Below, piece after piece: positions 26,789 to 35,500 of a stretch of DNA of 64,000 nt (the stretch's first letter is position 1; each line of letters opens with the position of its first letter). A program made the translations under genes and the position numbers. The stretch spans positions 1-64,000 of the forward strand of contig JAJFUB010000029.1 of the NCBI GenBank assembly GCA_021372615.1. The letters are read 5' to 3'. Below the pieces are notes generated by a model, which was not told the DNA's origin, did not search any database, and saw only the letters and a program-made list of their open reading frames with translations. Source of the stretch: a bacterium (GTDB taxonomy: Bacteria > Armatimonadota > Zipacnadia > Zipacnadales > UBA11051).

Positions 26789-28072
26789 CTATGGCTGTAG
26801 CGGCTGCGTGGTGTCCAGCAGCGGCCAGTCGGCGGGCGGCATGCCGAAGTCGGGGATCGTGAGACGTTCGCCGTCGCGTCTGGCCGACTCGTGGGCGACG
26901 ATCCCCGGCGCATTGTACCGGGCTGCCAGCCAGACGTGGTTCGGTGGCAGCTTGTGTGCCGCCACGGCGCGCACAAAGTCGTTCACCAGGAACACGTGCG
27001 TCCCGTCATGTCCGTTGGGTACGCCGGCGAACTCGACAGGCAGTTGCCAGAAGGGCTGGGCCGGCGATAGCCCCAGGAACTTCTTGCCCAAGTACTCGCG
27101 CGGCAAGTCCCCCAGATTCTCCTCGGTAACCTCGACCCCGCCAAAGCTCCGGATCGCGCTGACGTCCTCACTCTTCAGAGCGACGAGCTTGCCGGCGTCC
27201 GCGTACGGGATCTCGGTCGACTGTCCGTAGTCCCGCGGGAAGTCGAGCCATGTGAAGACCCCTTGCCCAGGCTGCTCCTCATAGGCCGCGTGAGTCCCGA
27301 TGATGGTCATGCGGCCGTCGCCCGCGCCGACGCGACGGAACTCGTTGACCCGCGCCATACCGCCGTCGGAGGTGCGAAACAGGGCCGACTCGTTGCTGAA
27401 CACGTTCTGCCACGGGCTCTCCTGCGCGCGGAAGACGCCGTCGGGATGCCGGTCCACGTACCCAAAGCAGGCCACCTCCGTCATGCGCCGGAACGTCACG
27501 CCCAGGACGAAGGCGGTGGAATGGGTCGGGTAGAGCATCGGGGGGAAGCTGGCATCGCGCTTCCAGGTCTCGCCGCCGCTGTACATGTAGGCCCCGTAGA
27601 GGTGGGCCATGTCGTGGTGGTACTGGCCCTCGCCATAAACAAACTCGCCGAACTCCCCTCGCGCGAACTTGTCGCGGCAGAAGGTGGTCTGGGCGCGGTA
27701 GTAGCTTGTCTCCCCCAGCATGTAGACCAGGCCGGTGGACTTGACGGTGTCCACGAGTTGGGCCAGCTCCTCAAGGGTGGTGGCCGCGGGTACGGCGCTG
27801 TAGACATGCTTGCCCGCTCGCAGTGCCTGCACGGCCTGTGCGGCGTGGTCCCAGCGCGCGGTGAAGAGGGCCACGCAGTCGCAGTCGCTGCGGCAGAGGG
27901 CCTCCAGGGAGTCGAAGGTCCTGGTCACCCCAAGCCGCGCCGCCTCGCGCGCCAGGCGGTCGGGGAGGACGTCTGCCAGGTACACCTCGCACACACTCGG
28001 GTGGCGCTGGAAAAGCGGTACGAAGACGCGGCCGAACTGCCCCGCGCCGCACAGGCCCACTCTCAGCTTCAT
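26789..28072 (-). CDS. Gfo/Idh/MocA-family oxidoreductase
   Basis: The 427-residue protein starts at the ATG at 28072 with AGGAGG upstream. The Rossmann start LRVGLCGAGQFGRVFVPLF gives the nucleotide-binding GxGxxG. AGKHVYSAVPAATTLEEL fits the EKP-like loop of the family, here with altered residues (KHVYSAVP). GETSYYRAQTTFCRDKF and HDMAHLYGAYMYSGGE are typical of the C-terminal alpha/beta substrate domain. It is likely an NAD(P)-dependent sugar or inositol dehydrogenase; the substrate cannot be read from sequence. The neighbouring GNAT gene could modify an amino sugar product. Confidence 0.9.
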   Translation of the reverse strand: MKLRVGLCGAGQFGRVFVPLFQRHPSVCEVYLADVLPDRLAREAARLGVTRTFDSLEALCRSDCDCVALFTARWDHAAQAVQALRAGKHVYSAVPAATTLEELAQLVDTVKSTGLVYMLGETSYYRAQTTFCRDKFARGEFGEFVYGEGQYHHDMAHLYGAYMYSGGETWKRDASFPPMLYPTHSTAFVLGVTFRRMTEVACFGYVDRHPDGVFRAQESPWQNVFSNESALFRTSDGGMARVNEFRRVGAGDGRMTIIGTHAAYEEQPGQGVFTWLDFPRDYGQSTEIPYADAGKLVALKSEDVSAIRSFGGVEVTEENLGDLPREYLGKKFLGLSPAQPFWQLPVEFAGVPNGHDGTHVFLVNDFVRAVAAHKLPPNHVWLAARYNAPGIVAHESARRDGERLTIPDFGMPPADWPLLDTTQPLQP

Positions 28073-28156
28073 CCTGCGGCCTCCTGATCCTGTCATGTCT
28101 CCCGCCCTACGGGCATCCCTGATGCGGTCGGCGAGAATGGCCGTTCTGGCGTCGGT

Positions 28157-28291
28157 CTACTGCAGAAGGCGCCGCAGGCTATCGGGGCCCTTGCGGTCGG
28201 GGTAGCGGCGCTCGTAATCCAGCGACAGATGCCCGTGATAGCCAGCGGCCTGCAGGCAGGAGACCGAGTTGGCGCCGCTCTTGGACCAAAG
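28157..28291 (-). pseudogene. Sugar phosphate isomerase/epimerase, C-terminal fragment
   Basis: The minus frame ends LQAAGYHGHLSLDYERRYPD and about ten more residues before the stop. The pattern (I/A)-G-Y-x-G-x-(L/I)-S-(L/V)-(E/D)-Y-E-x-R-(Y/W)-P is the C-terminus of xylose-isomerase-like TIM barrels. The upstream frame (to about 28591) loses any such resemblance, so the rest of the gene is gone or scrambled. It probably belonged with the Gfo/Idh gene, since these families often pair. Confidence 0.6.
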
Positions 28292-28596
28292 CTTGCGCGT
28301 TGTCGGCCCCGACGGCACCGTGTCCAACAGTGGCAGTGCCGTCCTCCCGGGATGGCTGTTAGGCGCGGCCGAGGTCGCCGACTGGCGCTGGAGGGCGCCT
28401 CCGGCTGTGCAGAGGTGCCGGCACAGGCGGCGCACATGTCGGCAGCGGGGGCTCACCATCGCCGGAGGCTCTGCAGCAGCGGCCAGTAACCTTGCTCCAC
28501 CGGGCCTCGCCGCCACCTGGGACGTGAGGGTGGCTGCGGTCAAAGCAGGAGCGGCGGCCCAACGCGGCGAGGCGTGCCCCATTCCCCCCACTCGCT
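28292..28596. other. Non-coding or degraded stretch
   Basis: About 300 bp between the isomerase remnant and the sialidase gene. The open frames here have no protein-like motifs. It is probably the decayed body of the isomerase gene. Confidence 0.35.
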
Positions 28597-30306
28597 CTAC
28601 TCTCGCGGCTCATCGGGGCGCGCGGGGCCAGGGGGCGAGTTCACGGCAGTCGGCGCCGGCAGCGCAGATACCAGGATCGCCGTGTCTGGCGCCTTGCCGG
28701 AGTAGAAAGCGAGGACGTGTGCACTCCCGATCGCGGTGGCGTTCACGTTGCCTGAATCGACCCCGATCCGACTGCCTGTGGCGACTGCCTCGGGAGGGGG
28801 CCAGTTGAGCGGATTGCCGAACACGCTGGCTGGATCGACGACCCGACGCCAAAGGACACCGTGGCCACGCTGGTAGTAATAGTTGCTCAGCAGACCGGTT
28901 TCGGCGTCGAGGACCAGGCTCGGCGTGGAAGCACAGACATCGCCGATGTTTGTTTTCGAGCGCGTCCACGTTGCACCATAGTCGGTCGATACCATCTGGA
29001 ATTGGGTCTGCGTTGTGGACGCGCCTCCGCCCTCTATCCGCGCGATTGCGAGAATCCTGCCGTTGCCGAGATAGACAGCGGACGGCTCGGTCGGCCACTC
29101 GGACTTGGGCAGCTTGGACTCGATGGTAGTCTGTGTCCAGGTTGCGCCATCATCGCTGCTGGTCAGCGCGCCCCACGAGTGACTCGGGCTGTCATCGTAT
29201 GCCCCTGCGAACCAGAGGGCCATGAGCCCGATCGTGGGGACCGAGAAAACGTCGGTGATCTGCATCGGCGTCACGGCGAGCTTCGGCGTCGCCACGAGCG
29301 TGAACGTCACACCATCCCTGGTGCGATAGAGGTCGTGGTTCCAGTCCTTCCCGATGCGCCGCACCCAGAGGAGCATCGCCCCCGTGGAATCCACCCCCTT
29401 CCCGACGGTGACCTCGCCGTAGCCCGGCGTGTTGGCGACAACAGCTTCCGTCGTCCAAGTCTTCCCGTTGTCCGTGGAGGTGCGCGCGTACACAGCGCGG
29501 GCGTCCTCATCGATGGTGTGCGCCGTGCCTCGGCTGTACACGCAGACCAGCTTGTCTCCGAGGGCCTGAATCATCGGCCACGAGTTGTAGCCGCTCACGT
29601 CCTGCACGACATGTGGCTTCGGGGGAGCCTCCAGGGGGGTTACCTTGACCATGGCCAGGCCAGTGGGCTTGGTGAACGTGTCGGCGGGATCGGTCGGCTC
29701 CCGCTGAATGCGCACCCACAGGGGAGCATTCGGCTCCACCTCGTAGTAGGGCTCCAAGAGAATGGTTCGAGTGTAGAACGGTCCAGCGGGAAGCGCGGTT
29801 CGCACGGGGGCGCCCAGAGCATACCGCGCCGTGAAGGGAGCACCTTCCACCATCTGCGTTAAGTGGCACCTGTAGACATCCTCATAGTCGGGGCTCGTCG
29901 AGGCATCCGTCGTGGTCACGACGATCTCCACCTTCACGCCGCCGCACCCGCTGGGAAGCCCGCCCACGAGTCCGGCGACAGACTGCCCAGGCGTGCCGCC
30001 CGATAGCGACCACACCGGGATGTGTGTGGAGCCGCTCGACATGAGCACCAGCGAAGGCTGGCCCGTCGCAACCGACATGCTGTCTGCGCTCAGACAGATC
30101 GGCGCCCCCGCCCACCTGCCAGAAGCTCGCCTCTGAACCATTCGCTCACCATCCTCGACAACCGCCTGTTTCTCTTGGGCGGGCGAACCGACGGCCTCGC
30201 CCGCTCCGAAGCCGGCGACAGGTGCGGCAAGCAGCGCAGTGTATAGACAGATCATCTCACCGAGGGTGAAGCCGTGCCGCCCGCAAGCACTAACTGCATC
30301 TAGCAT
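28597..30306 (-). CDS. Sialidase/BNR-repeat-like exported protein
   Basis: The protein has 569 residues. The start is the ATG at 30306 with AGGAAG upstream. Asp-box-like BNR repeats are visible: STDNGKTWTTEAV, TSSDDGATWTQTT and STDYGATWTRSK (S-x-D-x-G-x-T-W), the hallmark of sialidase-fold six-bladed propellers. FRIP-type and catalytic residues are not evident, so hydrolase activity is uncertain. The N-terminal CGRHGFTLGEMICLYTALLA resembles a type IV prepilin leader: Gly12 before Phe13, Glu at +5, then a hydrophobic stretch. An upstream domain (about 60-210) may be a carbohydrate-binding beta-sandwich. Confidence 0.8.
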   Translation of the reverse strand: MLDAVSACGRHGFTLGEMICLYTALLAAPVAGFGAGEAVGSPAQEKQAVVEDGERMVQRRASGRWAGAPICLSADSMSVATGQPSLVLMSSGSTHIPVWSLSGGTPGQSVAGLVGGLPSGCGGVKVEIVVTTTDASTSPDYEDVYRCHLTQMVEGAPFTARYALGAPVRTALPAGPFYTRTILLEPYYEVEPNAPLWVRIQREPTDPADTFTKPTGLAMVKVTPLEAPPKPHVVQDVSGYNSWPMIQALGDKLVCVYSRGTAHTIDEDARAVYARTSTDNGKTWTTEAVVANTPGYGEVTVGKGVDSTGAMLLWVRRIGKDWNHDLYRTRDGVTFTLVATPKLAVTPMQITDVFSVPTIGLMALWFAGAYDDSPSHSWGALTSSDDGATWTQTTIESKLPKSEWPTEPSAVYLGNGRILAIARIEGGGASTTQTQFQMVSTDYGATWTRSKTNIGDVCASTPSLVLDAETGLLSNYYYQRGHGVLWRRVVDPASVFGNPLNWPPPEAVATGSRIGVDSGNVNATAIGSAHVLAFYSGKAPDTAILVSALPAPTAVNSPPGPARPDEPRE

Positions 30307-30361
30307 TGATTCTTCCTGTCGCGCGCCATTGGTGAACGTGGCCTTCACGTGCGGCGGTGCG

Positions 30362-30448
30362 CGGCAACGCCGTCAAGTGCCAGGCGATGTCCGGGTAACG
30401 GTCCTTGTCGTGGGACCGAAGGTAGATGTGGGCGTCGATGATGCGCAG
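30362..30448 (-). pseudogene. Amidohydrolase N-terminal fragment
   Basis: The frame reads LRIIDAHIYLRSHDKDRYPD. The I-I-D-A-H-(V/I)-x-(L/F) start with a later D-x-x-R-Y-P is the N-terminus of amidohydrolase-2/fuconolactonase-type enzymes, though the second metal-binding His of the HxH is replaced by Tyr. No continuation is seen. It is a fragment, with low but real similarity. Confidence 0.45.
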
Positions 30449-30886
30449 CGCTGCTTCCTTGCTCGGACAGAGTTTCGCCGCTCGCAGCGGCAAGCCTCCC
30501 CTCCAGTGCCCTGACCGAGGATCTCGCGTGGTAGCAGGCGGCGGTCACCTGGGCGTGATCCGTCTCCTGCCAACCGGGATGCGGGTACAGCGCCTAGCAG
30601 TCGTTCTGAATGTAGTCGGTGATGCCGGGCCAACTGGCGGGCACCTTGTGGTGACCCCCGTTCGTGGTTGGCGCCTGCTCTGCTGTCTCTTTGACTGGTT
30701 GCCAACGCCCGTGGGGTCCCGGAACTCATCTGCAAGGCGAGGAGGCCGGACTGGAGCGGCCGCTGTCAGATTGCCGGAGCAAGGCCCATATTCCTCGGAA
30801 CCGCCCGAACCCCATCGTCAGAAACGAATGACCAGTGGTGGGGCAATCTCGAAGACCCGGAGGTTATGTAACCAGATGGCTTCCGG

Positions 30887-30898
30887 GTCGGGGAGCCA
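30887..30898 (+). repeat. Third copy of the tRNA-Asn 3'-terminal 12-mer
   Basis: GTCGGGGAGCCA is identical to 620-631 and 20920-20931, and GGGTCGGGGAGCCA is shared over 14 nt with the 20918-20931 copy. Unlike the other copies it is not followed by a clear hairpin. It is a candidate outer boundary of an older integrated segment (20932-30898). Confidence 0.5.
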
Positions 30899-30978
30899 GT
30901 TCACCTTTCATACGAACCAGACGCCATCAACTGGACCCCCGCCGCACCTCCCCACATACCAGCACCGCTCGCGGCATC

Positions 30979-31521
30979 TCACCGTGTCTGCCTCTTCGCG
31001 AGCGACCGGATCAGGCTCAGGCTCAGCTCCCCCGGCTGCCCCCATCCTCGCTGGCCCGACGCAATCCTGGGGCGGAACTCCTCATAAAGGCCGTAGGACA
31101 CCTCGGCCAGGTCTTCAGGCTCGAAGGCACTCGCCAGTTCACCCATGGCCTCGCGCACGGCCGGCAGGGCCGCCCCGAACTTCCCGGCCAGGTACTTCTC
31201 CACGCTCGCGGGACTGATCGCCTTGTCCTTGACGACGGCCCGGATCCCACTGGGGGTGTGCTTGATGGGCACAGGGCGGCAACACACCTCCACCCAGCCG
31301 TCCTCGCCCAGGCCCGTCTTCCTCGGCGGCCCGCCCCGCTCGGGTGCCTTCGGATCGCCGAAGATCCCCAGCATCCGCCCCTTCGTCTGGGCATTCAGCC
31401 CCGAGACCGCTTTGCCGAGCGTTAGGGCCGCGTCCCAGTCGTAGCCCATGCGCTTGGCGACGACAGCCGCCCACAGGGTCAGCACCGGGGCTCGGTTCAC
31501 CGTCACCGTCTCCTCGGCCAT
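30979..31521 (-). CDS. Conserved hypothetical protein
   Basis: The 180-residue protein has GGAGGG upstream of its ATG. It begins AEETVTVNRAPVLTLWAAVV followed by AKRMGYDWDAALTLGKAV and contains GLNAQTKGRMLGIF. The N-terminal NRAPVLTLWAAVVA(E/K)RxG(Y/F) block looks like a widespread family of unknown function. A later KDKAISPASVEKYLAGKFG is helical. It lies 43 bp after the DUF5591-like gene in the Lhr operon, so a nucleic-acid-related role is possible, but no motif shows it. Confidence 0.75.
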   Translation of the reverse strand: MAEETVTVNRAPVLTLWAAVVAKRMGYDWDAALTLGKAVSGLNAQTKGRMLGIFGDPKAPERGGPPRKTGLGEDGWVEVCCRPVPIKHTPSGIRAVVKDKAISPASVEKYLAGKFGAALPAVREAMGELASAFEPEDLAEVSYGLYEEFRPRIASGQRGWGQPGELSLSLIRSLAKRQTR

Positions 31522-31564
31522 GGTTCGTCCCTCCTCCTGCTCCCCTCACGGGCGGCCATGCGAC

Positions 31565-32506
31565 TCATCCCTCGTCGTACAGCGCACCCAACTCACGCAG
31601 TCGCCGCGCCGCCGGCTCCTCCCAGTCCGCCCCCAGCCACTCCAGGAGGCGCAGCGTCAACTGGATCCAGTATTGCTGCCAATACGTGCGGGGTCGGCTG
31701 GCGCCGACCTGCGTGATCCGTGGCCCACCTGCCACGGGCAGTACTGCCATCTCCCTTCCTGCCCACCGGCTGGCCAGAGACATCACCTCGCCGTACCGCC
31801 CCTCGGTAAAGGTGGCGATGTGGTCGTACTGCCCGCCATGCGCCTGCAGATACCCGGCCATCCTCTGCGCCAGCACCGGCTTGGTCCGTTCGTATACTCC
31901 CGGGGAGAAGTGTTTGACGCCGCCACCGCCCACGTTGGCCGGGTAGATGTCCTCCAACTCGTATGGAACAGGCCCCACTTTGCTGGCCAGAACGACAACG
32001 TGCACGGGGCAGACGAGGAAGTCAGCGCGGGGATCCCTGCCGGTCGCAGCCCAGATGGCGCGCTTCATGAACGCATGGGATGGCGACGTGGAGAATGGCC
32101 GCCGGACGGAGCACTGCAGGAACACCAACAGCCGCTTGTCTGCCGGCGGGCAGTATCGTTCGAGGACGTACTGGGAGAACGCCTCGGAGGCCGGGCTGGT
32201 GACGTCCAGGTCGCGGTCCCCCAGCGGGGGCCAGACCTCGGCAGCCGCGCGCAGTTCGGCGACTGCCCGGGACGTGCGCCGCTCCAGCTCTCGCGTCCAG
32301 GCGGCTGCCCAGCGGTACTGCCACCCCGGCATCCCGGCCACGAAGTGCCCACGCAGCACAAGGCCCTCGGCAGCGAGACCGCACACGGCCTCGCCCACGC
32401 CTTCAGCGGGCAGCCCACACAACTGCGCCAGGGCCTCCACGCTCAGGGGGGCGTCGGCCGGGAGCAGCGCGGACATCACGCGGTGCCGGATCTCCCGAGG
32501 GTTCAC
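31565..32506 (-). CDS. DUF5591-like protein with N-terminal winged helix
   Basis: The protein has 313 residues. The core DKRLLVFLQCSVRRPFSTSPS then VGPVPYELEDIYPANVGGGG and FSPGVYERTKPVLAQRM matches the DUF5591 domain known from archaeosine synthase and tRNA-ribosyltransferase-like proteins (the PxELED-YP signature). The N-terminal about 70 residues (REIRHRVMSALLPADAPLSVEALAQ) look like a winged helix. Its start overlaps the Lhr stop by ATGA, so the two are translationally coupled. It may act with the helicase on RNA or DNA. No TGT catalytic domain is present, so modification activity itself is unproven. Confidence 0.75.
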   Translation of the reverse strand: MNPREIRHRVMSALLPADAPLSVEALAQLCGLPAEGVGEAVCGLAAEGLVLRGHFVAGMPGWQYRWAAAWTRELERRTSRAVAELRAAAEVWPPLGDRDLDVTSPASEAFSQYVLERYCPPADKRLLVFLQCSVRRPFSTSPSHAFMKRAIWAATGRDPRADFLVCPVHVVVLASKVGPVPYELEDIYPANVGGGGVKHFSPGVYERTKPVLAQRMAGYLQAHGGQYDHIATFTEGRYGEVMSLASRWAGREMAVLPVAGGPRITQVGASRPRTYWQQYWIQLTLRLLEWLGADWEEPAARRLRELGALYDEG

Positions 32507-35500
32507 CCGGGCCCCTCCCTCTCCCCGTCGGCTCCCCGCCGGGCCAGGTACGCCTCAATCTCCGCCTCGGTGAACTCACGCCGGCGCCTGAGCTCGGCGA
32601 TGAAGTCCTCGGTCAGGTCGTCCACGCTGCGGACGCGCCCCCAGCCCTGCCGGAATGGCCATCGCCTGCGGTAGCCGGTGAGCCCCGGCGGCCGCACCTG
32701 CAGGCCCACGAATGATGCCCCCGCTCCGGCAGAGGCGGCGGTTACGCCCCGGTACCGCGCCTTTGGGGTTGCGCTGCTCCACTCAAACTCCCAGCCTTCC
32801 CCGGCCAGCTCGCGCTGCAGCAGCGCCAGCGCCGCCGCCAGCACCGGCCGGACCTGCTCGTGCGCACGCCCCACCGCGTACTCCGGGCCCACGTCCGCCC
32901 TCCTCTCGGCATAGCAGGCGGGGAAGGCCGCTGGCTCGCCCGATGGTGCCAGTCGCGTTGCCGTGCCGTCGGGCGGCCAGCGCATGGCTCCTCTAAAGAA
33001 CCTGAAGCCGAGACCCTCCAGGAGACCGGACACCGGATGTGTCTCGACCGGGCACCCGTTCCAGCGCGCGATCTCCGTCGGCGCTTCATCGCCTCCCGGC
33101 GTCCACTTCAGCCGCTCGAGACACTCGCGCAGCTCCTCCCGACCCAGTGGCGCCATCTGCAGCGCGTCGCTCCGGTGCAGGTACACCAGGGGTTGGCCAG
33201 CCCGCACAACCACGCGGCTTCCGCGCCGGCGCGGCCTGTGGACGGCGTTTCCGGCGGCATCCCTGAACTCCAGGCTCGTGGCGTACAGGTTGGCTGGGTC
33301 CGTAAACGGTAGCACGAGCAGGGGCTCGTCGGGCAGGTGGGCTCCGGCGCCGTGCTCGCCCCGCCGGGCCCGGCAGTCGCGCAGGAGTTCGACCGCCTCC
33401 GGCAGGCCGTACTGCTCGCCGTGGTGGCTCTCGATGAAGTCGCCGCGACTGACCTGTCCCAGCAGCTCGCGGCGCTTGAACTCAGGCAGCAGGCGGTCCC
33501 ACATCGGAGCCCCCGCTTCGGCGCCCACGATCTCCCGGCTGACAATTCCCCAGCGCCGCAGGAGCTGCTCGGCCCAGTGGCGCACGACCGCTTCGTCTTC
33601 AGCTTCCTGCCGGCCCGCGCGCAGCCGTTCCGTCGCCAGCCAGCGGCCTAACCGCGGGTCCAGGCGACGGCTCCTCATGCGCTCGAGGACGCGCTCGTGG
33701 GTGTCCTTCCCTCCCACGCCGCCAGACGGGTGCAGGATATCGTGCGGCGTGTGCATCAGGTCATAGCACGCCGACAGTGTCACCCCGAAACCGGCGTGGC
33801 GCACGCACTCATACGTATCGCAGGCCAGCTCCCCACACCAGGCCAGATGCCACACAGCTCGCACTGCAGCGCCCTCCTCCACGCCGGTGGCAGCGACGAC
33901 GTCCTCGAAGAACCCGGCCCCGTGCTCCCGGAAGTGCTCTCGCACTGCCCGGATTTGGCCGGCGATGTCGCAGTCTGCCGAACTCTCCCCGTCCTCCGGT
34001 GCCGCCGTCCCCCTCCCCAGCCATGTCATGTCGTCGGTCAGGCACAGAGTCAACATGCCGCGGTGGATGCGTCCCCCTCCCACTCTGCGCCAGCAGACCT
34101 CACCGGCGGCCATCAACTGGTCGAGCATTGCGGGGGAGTAGTCCCAGACCCGGGCGGCCAGTGTCTCCTCCTCCAGAGCGCCCTGGATCACCTCGCAGCC
34201 CTGCAGTTGCCGGATCACGTCCCGTAGCCCTGCCGTTCCGCGCAGCCGCGTTTCTGGATGGACGTGCTGCCACCGCGACACGAAGTCGACCACTTCCTCC
34301 CCCGTGCATGCCGCCAACTCGCGTCTGAGGTAGCCCAGGGTCAGACGGTGGATTTCCTCCAGGTTCGCGCGGTTCACCCACTGAGGCCGGGGCTTGTCCC
34401 GTGTGTACGCGCCCTGCGCCACCGTGCCCTCGGCTACCAGCTCGGCCAGTGCTCGCTCCACCGCCGGGGCTGACCACCCGGTCCGGCCCATCAGTTCGTA
34501 GGCGGTCACAGGGCCGCGGCAGCGCAGCATGCGCTCGATCACGGCCCGTCGCGCCTGCTCCTGCGGCACCGCCCTGCGCCAACGGGTCGGGATCAGCTCC
34601 CGCGCCGGCCGTTGCTCGTCTGCTACCAGCGCGCCGTCTTCCAGGCGCGGGACCAGCACGGGCTTGGCCCGTCGGCTCGTGCCCGGAGCAAAGGCATCGC
34701 GGTACTCCCGCCAGAGCTCGGGGGTCACCAGCCGCACCGGTTCCTCTTCGCAGTCCGGCGTGTCGACCGCCACCACCCGGCCTTCGGCCAGCAGCGGCGC
34801 CAGGAGCGCAGCGGGATCGCCCTGGGCGACCTCATCCACGGACTCCAGACGCGCGGGCAGGTCACCAAGCTCCCGGATCACCTGTGCCAGTTCGTCGCTG
34901 GTCCGGGCCTGGCTACCTTCCGCCCGGCGCTGCCAACGCGCTTCGAGGCGCTCGATCGCGCGGGGGTCCAGTAACTCCGCCATCTCGTCCGCGCTCAGCA
35001 CGTCCTTCAGCACCTGCCGGTGCAGGCGCAAGAGCTGAGCCCGGCGCTCTCGCCCCATAGCCTGATCTCTCCGCACCGGGTCGCCCACAAGTAGCCCATG
35101 CGCAAAGGGCGACGGCGCCTCCACTTCCTGGAACACCAGCTCCGCCTGGCCGCGCTCGACAGCCGTCAGCAACTCCCGCACCGCCCCCAAGTCCAGGGAA
35201 TCGTGCAGGTACTCCCGTATCACCTCCGCGACGACCGGGTAGCTCGGCTCCGAGCCGCATGCCTCTTGCAGCTCCTGAGCCCGGTAGCCCTGGAGCCAGA
35301 AGGGCACCCGCGCGCCCTGCCACGCCCGGAGCACCTGGAGAGAGCATGTAGCCGCCGCCCGGAACGCGCTCCCATACACTGCAGCGTCCCGGGCAGTACC
35401 GGCCACCAGACCCTCGACGTCGCCTGCTCCCACGGCCAGCAGGGCCTGGGCCTCCACGACCTCCCGTGCCCCCTCCTCTCGTCGGGTGAGCAGCAGGATG

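Larger units (their letters stand above)
30307..30978. other. Gap with amidohydrolase fragment and tRNA-end-like repeat
   Basis: Besides the fragment at 30362-30448 this 670-bp gap contains the 12-mer GTCGGGGAGCCA at 30887-30898, preceded by TGTAACCAGATGG, which faintly echoes the tRNA anticodon arm. No complete gene is recognised. Confidence 0.4.
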
